A stretch of 64,000 nucleotides of DNA, from the NCBI GenBank assembly GCA_963778075.1, contig CAVZTJ010000015.1, forward strand, positions 496,001 through 560,000. Reading direction: 5' to 3'. Source of the DNA: JASHPR01 sp963778075 (GTDB lineage Bacteria; Actinomycetota; Actinomycetes; Streptosporangiales; Streptosporangiaceae). Of the stretch, positions 16,565 to 25,489 are shown piece by piece; position 1 is the stretch's first letter, and every line of letters starts with the position of its first letter. Below the pieces are notes generated by a model that saw nothing but the letters and a program-made list of their open reading frames with translations, was not told the DNA's origin and did no database searches. A program made the position numbers and the translations under genes.

Positions 16565-16897
16565 TCAGCCCCTGGCGTCCTGGTACTTCTCCGGGATCGT
16601 GGCCACCTCGTGGGCCAGCCGCACCCGGTCAGCCCGGTAGACGTAACGGGTCATCCGGATTGGCCGGGACGTGCTGTAGGCCGTTCGGCCGACGACGATC
16701 ACCGGCGTGCCCGTGGTCAGGCCAAAAACTCGAACTCCCGCGCGTCCGGCATCCGGGCGGGCGTACCGCTCACTGCCGTAGTTCTCGTCACGCTTGCCAG
16801 CAGGCACGAGGAACACGCCCGCAGCATTGCCGGCCGCGCCCCGGGGGGTCCTGACCGGCGCCGCGAGAAGTCTGCTCGGGTTCCGCGCCATCGGCAT
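16565..16897 (-). pseudogene. Remnant of a GntR/UTRA-type regulator
   Basis: The C-terminal ~55 residues (LTTGTPVIVVGRTAYSTSRPIRMTRYVYRADRVRL) look like the last strands of a UTRA ligand-binding domain of HutC-type GntR repressors. The winged-helix DNA-binding domain is absent and the preceding ~55 residues have no recognisable similarity. Probably a decayed fragment; a small orphan protein cannot be excluded. Confidence 0.5.
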
Positions 16898-17136
16898 CGC
16901 CCGGCCGGCGGCCCGTGCCGCGGCCCGGAACCGCGAAGCCGGGTGTGGCTCGCCGGTGAGCTCACCGATGACCTAGATCCCATCGGCGGCCCAGCCCTGG
17001 CCGGAGGGTCATTGCCCCTTCGGTAACGGGCCGGGGGGAACCGGGGGCCCGGGAAGGGCCGCAGGGAGCGCGCCTGTGGCCCTTCCCGGCAGATCTGCAG
17101 ATGCGGCTCGGGCAGTTCCTGTCATACGCTGCGGGC

Positions 17137-17943
17137 ATGCGGGTCGCGCTCTGCCAGGTACCGATCAGTTCCGATCCGGCGGTCAATCTCGGCCGGGCCA
17201 AGGCCGCGCTTGGCGACGCGGCGGCCGCGGGCGCCGAGCTTGCCGTCTTCCCCGAAGGGACGCAGGCGCACTTCGGGAGCGACCTGCGAGCGGTCGCGGA
17301 ACCCACCGACGGCGCGTTCTGCACGGGCCTTGCCGAGGCCGCGCGCGATCACGGGATCGCCGTGGTCGCCGGGGTCTTCGAGCCGGGGCCTGGCGACCGG
17401 GTCTACAACACCGCCGTCGCGTTCGACGCGCACGGAGATCTGGTCGCGGCGTACCGGAAGATCCACTTGTTCGATGCGCTCGGCCAGCGCGAGTCCGACA
17501 AGGTCGCGCCCGGGGACGAGGTCGTGATCGCCGAGATCGGCGGCCTGCGGATCGGGATTCTGATCTGCTACGACATCAGGTTCCCCGAGCACGCAAGAGC
17601 GCTGGTCGCCCGTGGCGCCGATCTGGTCGTCGTCCCCGCCTGCTGGGCGGCGGGACTGTTCAAGGAGGAGCACTGGGTCACGCTCGTCCGTGCCCGGGCC
17701 ATCGAGAACACCGTATGGGTGGCCGCGGCCGATCAGGTTCCCGATCGCTCTGAGCCTCCCAGCGGCGCGCCAACGGGCAGCGGGCGCAGCATGCTCGTCG
17801 ACCCGATGGGCGTGGTCCGGCTGGAGCTCGGGCCCAGGGCAGGCGTCGGCGTTGGCGACGCGGACACCGCGGTGACCGCCGAGATCAGGGCCGACCTGCC
17901 GAGCCTGCTGCACCAGCGCGCGGACGTGTTCGGCCGCCCCTGA
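17137..17943 (+). CDS. Carbon-nitrogen hydrolase (nitrilase superfamily)
   Basis: 268-aa amidase-type hydrolase with the complete Glu-Lys-Cys triad: Glu40 in AVFPEG, Lys108 in YRKIHLFDA, Cys144 in ILICYDIRFPEH. Length and the DIRFPE motif place it with omega-amidase/deaminated-glutathione-amidase-like or carbamoyl-type members rather than true nitrilases. ATG 17137 begins MRVALCQVPI, the expected first strand. The 3' end overlaps the antisense frame of the DedA/BlaI ORF by 59 nt. Confidence 0.9.
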   Translation: MRVALCQVPISSDPAVNLGRAKAALGDAAAAGAELAVFPEGTQAHFGSDLRAVAEPTDGAFCTGLAEAARDHGIAVVAGVFEPGPGDRVYNTAVAFDAHGDLVAAYRKIHLFDALGQRESDKVAPGDEVVIAEIGGLRIGILICYDIRFPEHARALVARGADLVVVPACWAAGLFKEEHWVTLVRARAIENTVWVAAADQVPDRSEPPSGAPTGSGRSMLVDPMGVVRLELGPRAGVGVGDADTAVTAEIRADLPSLLHQRADVFGRP

Positions 17944-18287
17944 GCGCCTCACGGAGGCAGGCCATCTCGTCGTCGCTGACCCGCTCGACGAACCTGCGCA
18001 TCGTGACCAGGTGATTTCCTCCCGAGCGCAGCGCCTCGGCCATCAGCCTCGCGTCGTGATCCTCCCTGGACTCGGCCGGCCAGTACAGCCAGGCGCGGCC
18101 CTGCTTCTGCCGCCGCAGGACTCCCTCGCCGTGCAGGATGCCCATGACCGTCATCACGGTTGTGTAAGCCACCGGTCGGCCGTAGCAAAGCCGTTCGCGT
18201 ACCTCCCGCACCTTCTGCGGCCGGTCCGCGGACCAGACCATCCATGATTGCGCTCTCGAGCTGGCCGAACTCGCGCAAGCCGCCCAC
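17885..18287 (-). pseudogene. BlaI/MecI-type repressor with a frameshift
   Basis: A BlaI-family repressor starts in one frame (GTG 18287 or a TTG 9 nt later; LREFGQLESAIMD, helix 1) and continues in another (WSADRPQKVREVRERLCYG, TTVMTVMGILHGEGVL, then a dimerisation helix to SDDEMACLREAL). The break is near 18230-18245: the sequence reads ATGGATGGTCTGGTCCGCG where two more bases would restore MDGLWSADRP. No BlaR/M56 partner is present. If the shift is real, only the DedA-linked frame yields the recognition helix. Confidence 0.7.
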
Positions 18288-19168
18288 CTCCCGGTGCGCT
18301 CAGGTAAGCACAGGTTCCCGGGACCGGCGCGAGCGATAGGGGATGAATGCTGCACCGCAGCGATGTTTCGTCCCCCGATCACGGCCCGGCGCGGGGCGCG
18401 GCCGGTCACGGCCCGGCGCGAGGCCGCCCGGTCACGGCCCGGCGCAGGGGCCCGGCCGGCGCAGTCGCCGCTCGGCTCGGCACGCAGGTCACCGGCGTCC
18501 GGCAGGCGGTCGTCGCCCGCCTGGCTGGCCGGCGCGGCGCTTTCGGGTTCGGTATCGCCGCCGGACGCGAGCGCGCGGTGCCGGCGCACGCCCCAGACAC
18601 CAAGGGCCGCCACCAGGATCAGGGCGACGGCGACGGCGAGACCGGTGCCGACCCGGCGCTCCACCGCGCCGTACGCCGAGCCCGCCAGGTACCCGAGCAG
18701 GCAGTAGCCGATACCCCAGACCAGCCCGCCGAGGACGTTGTAGATGAGGAACGTCCGGTACGGCACGCGGACGGCGCCGGCCGCCGCGGGCATCACCGCA
18801 CGCACGAACGCGACGAACCTGCCGAGCATGACCGCCAGGCCGCCGCGGTCACGGAGGGCCTGCCTGGCCCGATGCGGCCCGCCGGGCAGCCGGCGCATGG
18901 CGCGCGCGGCGAACAGGCGGTCACCCATCCGCCTGCCGATCTCGTAGCCGACGATCGGGCCGGTCACCGCGGCGACCACGACCACGGCCGCCAGCGTGGC
19001 CAGCGACAGGTGACCCCGGCTGGCCAGCACGCCGCCCAGGACCACCGCCGTCTCACCGGGCAGCACGAACCCGAGGAACACCGCCGTCTCGCCGAAGACG
19101 AGCGCCGCGATCACTGCGTAGGCCACCCACCCGGACAGGTGGGTCAGCCCGCTGACGATCGAGCTCAC
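17885..19168 (-). CDS. DedA-family membrane protein whose frame runs on into a BlaI-like domain
   Basis: Residues 1-210 are a DedA/VTT (SNARE-assoc) membrane protein: VFGETAVFLGFVLPGETAVVLGG, GRFVAFVRAVMPAAAGAVRV and LGGLVWGIGYCLLGYLAGS, a family linked to lipid scrambling and membrane homeostasis. GTG 19168 follows GGAAGGGG by 6 nt. DedA proteins normally end near 210 aa, but no stop occurs: the frame crosses a repeat-rich linker (18377-18457) and continues in the frame of a BlaI/MecI winged-helix domain to 17885, total 427 aa. Whether the fusion is made, or the DedA stop was lost by a repeat indel, is unclear. Confidence 0.72.
   Translation of the reverse strand: MSSIVSGLTHLSGWVAYAVIAALVFGETAVFLGFVLPGETAVVLGGVLASRGHLSLATLAAVVVVAAVTGPIVGYEIGRRMGDRLFAARAMRRLPGGPHRARQALRDRGGLAVMLGRFVAFVRAVMPAAAGAVRVPYRTFLIYNVLGGLVWGIGYCLLGYLAGSAYGAVERRVGTGLAVAVALILVAALGVWGVRRHRALASGGDTEPESAAPASQAGDDRLPDAGDLRAEPSGDCAGRAPAPGRDRAASRRAVTGRAPRRAVIGGRNIAAVQHSSPIARAGPGNLCLPERTGRWAACASSASSRAQSWMVWSADRPQKVREVRERLCYGRPVAYTTVMTVMGILHGEGVLRRQKQGRAWLYWPAESREDHDARLMAEALRSGGNHLVTMRRFVERVSDDEMACLREALRGGRTRPRAGAAGSAGRP
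18377..18457. repeat. 26-28 bp tandem repeat in the DedA tail
   Basis: Three units beginning G(A/G)TCACGGCCCGGCGC at 18377, 18404 and 18430, of 27, 26 and about 28 bp. Because unit lengths differ by non-multiples of three, the array shifts frame and may explain why the DedA reading frame lacks its own stop. Confidence 0.65.
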
Positions 19169-19342
19169 CGGCAGCCCCTTCCCGGTCCGAGACGCCGCGC
19201 CGCCGCCGCGTCAGGTTCCTGAATACGGGCAAACACCGAGGCGGCACAGGGATCTGCCCAAGCCGGCCGTGGTCCGGTGTAACCCGTGGTCTAGTAGATA
19301 GGAAATCACGCAGTGTCCCGCTCGGCCCCGGAAGGGATGGTG

Positions 19343-20278
19343 ATGCCCTCCATGCCTCAGCCGACCTCGACCGGGGGTTTCGTGCGCCATCAGGGCACAT
19401 TCACGGGGCGGATCACGGGGGATGGATCAAGCGGCTTCCTTGCGGAGCCAGGGCGCTACCAGCTTTACGCATCACTCGCCTGCCCGTGGTCGCAGCGGGC
19501 GCTGATCGTGCGCAGTCTGCTCGGACTGGACCGGGTCATCGGCCTGAGCCTGACCGACCCGATCTCGGGCGAGCACGGCTGGCGGTTCCCCGACGCCGAC
19601 GGCGGCGTGGATCCGGTCACCGGGGCCCGCTTCCTGTCGGAGCTGTACCTGGTCACGGACCCCGGGTATCAGGGCAAGTGCACCCTGCCGATGCTGTGGG
19701 ACACCGAGACGCAGCGGATCATCTCGAACGACATGGCGCAGATCACGATCATGTTCGAGACCGAGTTCACCGGCTACCACCGGCCGGGCTCGCCCGACCT
19801 CTACCCGGCCGCCATGCGGCGCGAAATCGACGCGGTCGCCACCCTGATCTACTACGCGGTCAACATCGGCGTGTACAAGGCGGGGCTCGCCACCACGCAG
19901 GCGGAGTACGAGGAGGCTTTCGACGCGCTGTTCGCGACCATGGACGCGCTCGACGAGCGGCTGGCCCGGCGCAGGTTCCTGCTCGGCAGCGAGCCGTGCG
20001 AGGCGGACGTGCGGCTGTTCCCGACGCTGGCCAGGTTCGATGCGGTCTACTACACCCTGTTCAAGTGCAACCTGCGGCGGCTGATCGACTACCAGTACCT
20101 CTGGGGTTACGCCCGCGACCTTTACCAGCGACCGGGTTTCGGCGATACCACGGACTTCGATCAGATCAAACGCCACTACTATCAGACGCAGAGCTGGGTC
20201 AACCCGTCGCGAATCGTGCCTAAGGGCCCGTATATCAGCTGGCTCGAGCCGCATGGCAGAGATCGCATCTCCGGGTAA
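19343..20278 (+). CDS. Glutathionyl-hydroquinone reductase-type glutathione S-transferase
   Basis: 311-aa GST-omega-like enzyme of the ECM4/YqjG group: the thioredoxin-fold active site is YASLACPWSQRALIV with catalytic Cys in CPW, and the C-terminal helical domain has FLLGSEPCEADVRLFPTLARFD and LWGYARDLYQRPGF. These enzymes reduce glutathionyl-hydroquinones; actinobacteria mostly use mycothiol, so the thiol partner may differ. ATG 19343 is preferred, 6 nt after GGAAGGG (19330-19336); GTG 19313 and ATG 19337 are alternatives. Confidence 0.88.
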   Translation: MPSMPQPTSTGGFVRHQGTFTGRITGDGSSGFLAEPGRYQLYASLACPWSQRALIVRSLLGLDRVIGLSLTDPISGEHGWRFPDADGGVDPVTGARFLSELYLVTDPGYQGKCTLPMLWDTETQRIISNDMAQITIMFETEFTGYHRPGSPDLYPAAMRREIDAVATLIYYAVNIGVYKAGLATTQAEYEEAFDALFATMDALDERLARRRFLLGSEPCEADVRLFPTLARFDAVYYTLFKCNLRRLIDYQYLWGYARDLYQRPGFGDTTDFDQIKRHYYQTQSWVNPSRIVPKGPYISWLEPHGRDRISG

Positions 20279-20390
20279 GCGGACAGATGCGGTCCGCTAG
20301 ACGGTCCGCTAGACAAGGACGCAGTTCAGGCGCGCTGCCGGGTAGCCTGGTGTGCGGAAATGACAGATAATCCAGTGTCGGAAGAGGGGG

Positions 20391-23300
20391 ATGTCCTCCG
20401 TGTCTGCTGATGCCCCAGAGTCGGCCGCGGATCTGACCGCTCCAGCGAACGGCAGCCGTGGCACGCCGGCGGGTGCAGCGTCTGGAGCCAATTCGGCGAG
20501 CACCGATTTCGGGCCCAACGAATGGCTGGTTGACGAGCTCTACCAGCGCTATCAGGCAGACCCCGGCTCGGTGGACCGGGCCTGGTGGAACTTCTTCGCC
20601 GACTACCACCCAAAGCCGCCGGAGCAGGCGCGGCCGGCCGGCGCTGCGCGAGCAGCCTCGCCGGGCCAGGCACCGACGGCGCCCACCGTCCCTGCCGCAG
20701 GCGGCGCAGCGGGCGGGCCACCCGCAGGCGGGCCAGCAAACGGCCCGGCCGCAGGCGGCCCGGCCACGGCAGCCCCCGCGCCGGGAGCGCCGGCCGCCCC
20801 CGCGAAGGGCACCCCGGCCCCGGTCTCGTCGACTCTCCCGGCACCGGCCAGGCCGGCGCCACCACCGCCGGACGCGCAGCACGCGATCGAGGTCCGGCTG
20901 CGCGGAGCCGCGGCCCGCACGGCGGCGAACATGGCCGCCAGCCTCACCGTGCCGACCGCGACCAGCGTGCGCGCCATCCCGGCCAAGCTGCTGGTCGACA
21001 ACCGGATAGTGATCAACAACCACCTCGGCAGGGGACGCGGCGGCAAGGTGTCGTTCACCCACCTCATCGGCTACGCGGTGGTGCGGGCGCTGGCCTGGTC
21101 CCCGGAGATGAACTACGCGTTCGCCGAGGAGGACGGCAAGCCGGTTCTGGTCCAGCCCGAGCACGTCAACCTCGGCCTGGCCATCGACGTGCGCAAGAGC
21201 GACGGCTCCCGGCAGCTGCTCGTGCCCGGGATCAAGGCCGCCGAGACCATGGACTTCCGCCACTTCTGGATGGCGTATGAGGACGTGATCCGCAAGGCCC
21301 GCGGCGGCAAGCTCACTGTCGACGACTTCGCCGGCACCACGATCAGCCTGACCAACCCGGGCACGATCGGCACCGAGCACTCGGTGCCGCGGCTGGTGAC
21401 CGGCCAGGGTTGCATCGTCGGCGTGGGTGCCATGGAGTACCCGGCCGCCTACCAGGGCGCGTCCGAGGAGACCCTCGTCGGGCTGGCGATCAGCAAGACG
21501 GTCACCCTCACCTCCACCTACGATCACCGGATCATCCAGGGGGCGCAGTCCGGCGAATTCCTGCGGGTGGTCCACTCGCTGCTGCTCGGCGAGCACGGCT
21601 TCTACGACGACGTGTTCCAGTCGCTGCGGATCCCGTACGAGCCGGTCCGCTGGGTCAAGGACATCCCGGCCGGCCACGAGGACGACCTGTCGAAGGCCGC
21701 CAGGGTGCACGAGCTCATCCACGCCTACCGGGTCCGCGGCCACCTGATGGCCGACACCGACCCGCTGGAGTACAAACAGCGCAAGCACCCCGACCTGGAC
21801 ATCAACCAGCACGGGCTGACCCTGTGGGACCTGGACCGCGACTTCGCCACCGGCGGGTTCGGCGGCAAGCCGCGGATGAAGCTGCGGGAGATCCTGGGCG
21901 TGCTCCGGGACTCCTACTGCCGCACCATCGGCATCGAGTACATGCACATCCAGAACCCGCAGGAGCGGGCCTGGATCCAGGCCCGCGTGGAGCGGCCGCA
22001 TCCCCGGGCCGAGCACGACGAGCAGGTCCGGATCTTGTCCCGGCTGAACGTCGCCGAGGCGTTCGAGATGTTTCTGCAGACGAAGTTCGTCGGCCAGCGC
22101 CGGTTCTCGCTGGAGGGCGCCGAGGCGCTGATACCGCTGCTCGACGCCGTGCTCACCGAGGCCGCCCAGCAGCGGATGGACGAGGCCGTGCTCGGGATGG
22201 CGCACCGGGGCAGGCTCAACGTGCTCGCGAACATCGTGGGCAAGTCGTACGGCCAGATCTTCCAGGAGTTCGAGGGCAACCTCGACCCGGCCACCACCCA
22301 TGGTTCCGGGGATGTGAAATACCACCTAGGCGCGGACGGCAGCTACTCCCCCGGCAACGGCCTGGCGATCCCGATCTCGCTGGTGGCCAACCCGAGCCAC
22401 CTGGAGGCGGTCGATCCGGTGCTCGAGGGCGTGGTCCGGGCCAAGCAGGACGTCATCGACATGGGCGAGCCCGGGTTCACCGTGCTGCCGGTCCTGATTC
22501 ACGGCGACGCCGCGTTCGCCGGCCAGGGCGTGGTGGCCGAGACCCTTGAACTGTCCCAGCTGCGCGGCTACCGGACCGGCGGCACGGTGCACATCGTGGT
22601 GAACAACCAGGTCGGCTTCACCACCGCGCCGGAGTACTCGCGGTCGAGCGTGTACTCGACCGACGTCGCCCGCATGATCCAGGCGCCGATCTTCCACGTC
22701 AACGGCGACGACCCCGAGGCGGTCGTCCGGGTGGGCAAGCTGGCCTTCGAGTACCGGCAGGCGTTCAAGAAGGACGTCGTCATCGACATGATCTGCTACC
22801 GGCGGCGGGGCCACAACGAGGCGGACAACCCCTCGTTCACCCAGCCGCTGATGTACGACCTGATCGACGCCAAGCGGTCGGTGCGCAAGCTCTACACCGA
22901 ATCCCTGATCGGGCGCGGTGACATCACGCTGGAGGAGGCAGAGCAGGCGCTGCGCAACTACCAGCAGGAACTCGAGCGCGCGTTCACCGAGACCAGGGAC
23001 GCCTCCCGGCAGTCCGCCGACCCGGGCGCGGTGCTGCCGCGGCCGCCCGCCGCGCAGCCCGCGGACCACGACGGCACGCCGACGGCGATCTCCGAGGAGA
23101 TCATCAAGCGCATCGTCGACACCCAGCTCAACCTGCCCGAGGGCTTCACCCCGCATCCGAGGCTGCAGCCGCAGCTGCACCGGCGCGCGACCATGATCGA
23201 GCAGGACGAGATCGACTGGGCCACCGGCGAGCTGCTCGCGTTCGGCAGCGTGCTCATCGACGGCCACACGGTGCGGCTGGTCGGGCAGGACACCAGGCGG

Positions 23301-24239
23301 GGCACGTTCGGCCAGCGGCACGCGGTCATCGTGGACCGGCATACGGGCGAGGAGTACACGCCGCTGCGCACGTTCAACTCCGCCACGACGCGGTTCCACA
23401 CGTACGACTCACTGCTGTCGGAGTTCGCGGCGGTCGGCTTCGAGTACGGCTATTCGGTCGCCAGGCCCGACGCGCTGGTCTGCTGGGAAGCCCAGTTCGG
23501 CGACTTCATCAACGGGGCCCAGACGATCGTGGACGAGTTCATCAGCTCGGGCGAGCAGAAGTGGGGCCAGCGCTCCGGCGTGGTGCTGCTGCTGCCGCAC
23601 GGCTACGAGGGTCAGGGCCCCGACCACTCCTCCGCCCGGATCGAGCGGTTCCTCTCGCAGTGCGCGCAGGACAACATGACGGTCGCCGTGCCGAGCACTC
23701 CGGCGAACTACTTCCACCTGCTGCGCTGGCAGGCCCTGTCCGCCCGGATCAAGCCGCTGATCGTGGCCACCCCGAAATCGATGCTGCGGCTGAAGGCGGC
23801 CACCTCGGCGGTGGCGGACTTCACCAGCGGCTCATTCCGGCCGGTGATCGGCGAGCCGGCCGACTTCGACACGTCGGCGGTGCGGCAGGTGCTGCTGTGC
23901 TCCGGCAAGGTCTATTACGACCTGGCGGAACGCCGCCGGGCCGAGGGCCGCGCCGACGTCGCGATCGCCCGGGTCGAGCGGCTCTACCCGCTGCCGGCCG
24001 ACGAGATCGCGGCGGAGGTGTCACGGTACCCGGCGGCAGAGGCGGTGACCTGGGTGCAGGAGGAACCGGCCAACATGGGCGCCTGGCCGTACATGGCGAT
24101 GCGGCTGCCCGGGCTGCTGAGCCGGCCGATACAGGTCGTGTCGCTGCCGGCCTCGTCCGCGCCGGCCATCGGGTCCGCCAAGGCCCACGCCGAGGAGCAC
24201 GCTCGCCTGGTCGAGACCGCATTGTCCGTAACCGGCTGA
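20391..24239 (+). CDS. kgd: Multifunctional 2-oxoglutarate dehydrogenase E1/E2 (Kgd/OdhA type)
   Basis: 1282-aa TCA-cycle enzyme. Order: N-terminal FGPNEWLVDELYQRYQADP segment; Ala/Pro-rich linker (about 75-160); E2-like acyltransferase domain (about 165-430) with the TYDHRIIQG catalytic motif but no lipoyl domain; then the thiamine-diphosphate E1 dehydrogenase (VLGMAHRGRLNVLANIVG, GDAAFAGQGVVAETL, VVNNQVGFTT, RRRGHNEADNPSFTQP) and transketolase-like C-terminus. This architecture is specific to Actinobacteria, where succinyl transfer uses a lipoyl domain of another protein. ATG 20391 or GTG 20400 may be the start; the AGAGGGGG site suits the latter. Confidence 0.97.
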   Translation: MSSVSADAPESAADLTAPANGSRGTPAGAASGANSASTDFGPNEWLVDELYQRYQADPGSVDRAWWNFFADYHPKPPEQARPAGAARAASPGQAPTAPTVPAAGGAAGGPPAGGPANGPAAGGPATAAPAPGAPAAPAKGTPAPVSSTLPAPARPAPPPPDAQHAIEVRLRGAAARTAANMAASLTVPTATSVRAIPAKLLVDNRIVINNHLGRGRGGKVSFTHLIGYAVVRALAWSPEMNYAFAEEDGKPVLVQPEHVNLGLAIDVRKSDGSRQLLVPGIKAAETMDFRHFWMAYEDVIRKARGGKLTVDDFAGTTISLTNPGTIGTEHSVPRLVTGQGCIVGVGAMEYPAAYQGASEETLVGLAISKTVTLTSTYDHRIIQGAQSGEFLRVVHSLLLGEHGFYDDVFQSLRIPYEPVRWVKDIPAGHEDDLSKAARVHELIHAYRVRGHLMADTDPLEYKQRKHPDLDINQHGLTLWDLDRDFATGGFGGKPRMKLREILGVLRDSYCRTIGIEYMHIQNPQERAWIQARVERPHPRAEHDEQVRILSRLNVAEAFEMFLQTKFVGQRRFSLEGAEALIPLLDAVLTEAAQQRMDEAVLGMAHRGRLNVLANIVGKSYGQIFQEFEGNLDPATTHGSGDVKYHLGADGSYSPGNGLAIPISLVANPSHLEAVDPVLEGVVRAKQDVIDMGEPGFTVLPVLIHGDAAFAGQGVVAETLELSQLRGYRTGGTVHIVVNNQVGFTTAPEYSRSSVYSTDVARMIQAPIFHVNGDDPEAVVRVGKLAFEYRQAFKKDVVIDMICYRRRGHNEADNPSFTQPLMYDLIDAKRSVRKLYTESLIGRGDITLEEAEQALRNYQQELERAFTETRDASRQSADPGAVLPRPPAAQPADHDGTPTAISEEIIKRIVDTQLNLPEGFTPHPRLQPQLHRRATMIEQDEIDWATGELLAFGSVLIDGHTVRLVGQDTRRGTFGQRHAVIVDRHTGEEYTPLRTFNSATTRFHTYDSLLSEFAAVGFEYGYSVARPDALVCWEAQFGDFINGAQTIVDEFISSGEQKWGQRSGVVLLLPHGYEGQGPDHSSARIERFLSQCAQDNMTVAVPSTPANYFHLLRWQALSARIKPLIVATPKSMLRLKAATSAVADFTSGSFRPVIGEPADFDTSAVRQVLLCSGKVYYDLAERRRAEGRADVAIARVERLYPLPADEIAAEVSRYPAAEAVTWVQEEPANMGAWPYMAMRLPGLLSRPIQVVSLPASSAPAIGSAKAHAEEHARLVETALSVTG

Positions 24240-24252
24240 AGGGCCGCTGCCG

Positions 24253-24510
24253 ATGTACTTCACCGACCGCGGGCTCGAGGAGCTCGAGGAGCGGCGCGGC
24301 CAGGACCGGGTCACGCTGGGCTGGCTGGCCGAACGGCTGCGCGAGTTCATCGACCTGCACCCGGACGCCGCGTCCCCGGTTGACGCCCTGGCCATCTGGC
24401 TCGCGCGGCTCGACGAGGACCCGGACGAACTCGACGGCGATGCCGATCCGGACGAGCTGGCCGATGCGGGCGACGTGGCAGACCTGGAGGACCTGACCAA
24501 CGAGGCGTAG
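24253..24510 (+). CDS. Small DUF6104-like acidic protein
   Basis: 85-aa acidic protein (MYFTDRGLEELEERRGQDRV...), resembling the DUF6104 proteins that I recall sitting directly after kgd in Streptomyces. It has one amphipathic N-terminal half (LGWLAERLREFIDLHPD) and a Asp/Glu-rich end. It lies 13 nt after kgd, so it is likely co-transcribed. Function unknown; a role linked to the dehydrogenase is only suggested by position. Confidence 0.82.
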   Translation: MYFTDRGLEELEERRGQDRVTLGWLAERLREFIDLHPDAASPVDALAIWLARLDEDPDELDGDADPDELADAGDVADLEDLTNEA

Positions 24511-24548
24511 GCGGGGAGCAGCCCCGCCGCGCCGGTGTCCGGGACCAC

Positions 24549-24577
24549 TTGCAGACACGATATATCGTATGTATGTA
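24549..24577 (+). promoter_or_regulatory. Promoter with a perfect 12-bp palindrome in its spacer (probable PadR operator)
   Basis: A -35-like TTGCAG (24549-24554), a 17-nt spacer and a -10-like TATGTA (24572-24577). The spacer holds the perfect palindrome ACGATATATCGT (24557-24568), in local AT-rich sequence. It precedes the DUF4097-PadR operon; PadR proteins bind such AT-centred dyads, so autorepression is inferred. Confidence 0.65.
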
Positions 24578-24610
24578 AGAGCTCATGCGACGAAGGGAGG
24601 CGGGACGGCG

Positions 24611-25489
24611 ATGCCTCGCTGGACCATCGACTCCCCGCGGACAATCGATCTGCCAGACATTGCGGCCCTGCGGGTGCGGGTGATCTCGGGATCCGTCGCG
24701 GTCCTGGCCAGCCAGGACCCGCCATCGCTGGACGTCGCCAGCCTGAGCGGCCAGCCGCTGCTGGTGACCCACGAGGCCGGGATCCTGACCGTCACCTACG
24801 AGGACCTGCAGCCCGGCGGCCTGCGCGGCTGGCTCCGCCCGCAGCGGCACTCGGCCGACGTCACGATCACCGTGCCGGCCGGGTGCCCGACGCAAGTCAG
24901 CGTGGTCAACGCGAGCCTGATCGTGTCCGGAATCTCCGCGAATATATCCGCCAAAACCGTGTCCGGAGACATCACCCTAGATGGCGTGACCGGCAGCGTG
25001 GACGCGAAGACGGTTTCCGGGAACGTCGAGGCGCGCGGCCTGAAAGGCGACCTCGCGTTCAACTCGGTTTCCGGCGACCTGACCCTGGCCGACGCCGCAG
25101 CCAGGAAACTCACCGCGAGGACCCTCAGCGGCCAGGTGACCGCCGACGTCGGCGTGCCCGAGCGCGGCGGCCTGCGGATCAGCACGGTCTCGGGCGACGT
25201 ATCCGTGCGCGTCCCGGCGTCGGCGAGCGCCCGGGTGGACCTCAAGTCCACATCCGGCCACCTGCGCAGCAACTTCGAGCCGCTGAGCCCCGCACCGGCC
25301 CCGGGACGGGCGGTGCTGACCGCCACGCTGGGTTCCGGCTCGGCGGACATCAGCATCACCAGCATGACCGGCGACGTGGCGCTGCTTGCTCGCGCGGACG
25401 AGCCGCCATCAAGCTCGCCAGAGACGCAGGAGGGTAGCGTTAAGGCCAGTCCGACTTCTGCGCCGACAGGGCAAGGTGAGCAGGCGTGA
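24611..25489 (+). CDS. DUF4097 beta-strand repeat protein
   Basis: 292-aa protein composed of repeated short beta strands with the recurrent SGD/SG(N/H/Q) turn (VSGDITLDGVTGSVDAKTVSGNV, SVSGDLTLADA), the DUF4097/DUF4098 adhesin-like beta-helix. No signal peptide or membrane anchor is evident, so it is probably cytoplasmic. ATG 24611 follows AAGGGAGG by 10 nt. Its stop overlaps the PadR gene start (GTGA), a pairing seen in other actinobacteria; such proteins are thought to be linked to envelope or stress responses, but no biochemical role is established here. Confidence 0.85.
   Translation: MPRWTIDSPRTIDLPDIAALRVRVISGSVAVLASQDPPSLDVASLSGQPLLVTHEAGILTVTYEDLQPGGLRGWLRPQRHSADVTITVPAGCPTQVSVVNASLIVSGISANISAKTVSGDITLDGVTGSVDAKTVSGNVEARGLKGDLAFNSVSGDLTLADAAARKLTARTLSGQVTADVGVPERGGLRISTVSGDVSVRVPASASARVDLKSTSGHLRSNFEPLSPAPAPGRAVLTATLGSGSADISITSMTGDVALLARADEPPSSSPETQEGSVKASPTSAPTGQGEQA

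Noticed and set aside
20235..22325. Long open frame of 696 codons on the minus strand
   Set aside because: Antisense to kgd; no family motifs, and composition is the mirror of GC-rich codons.
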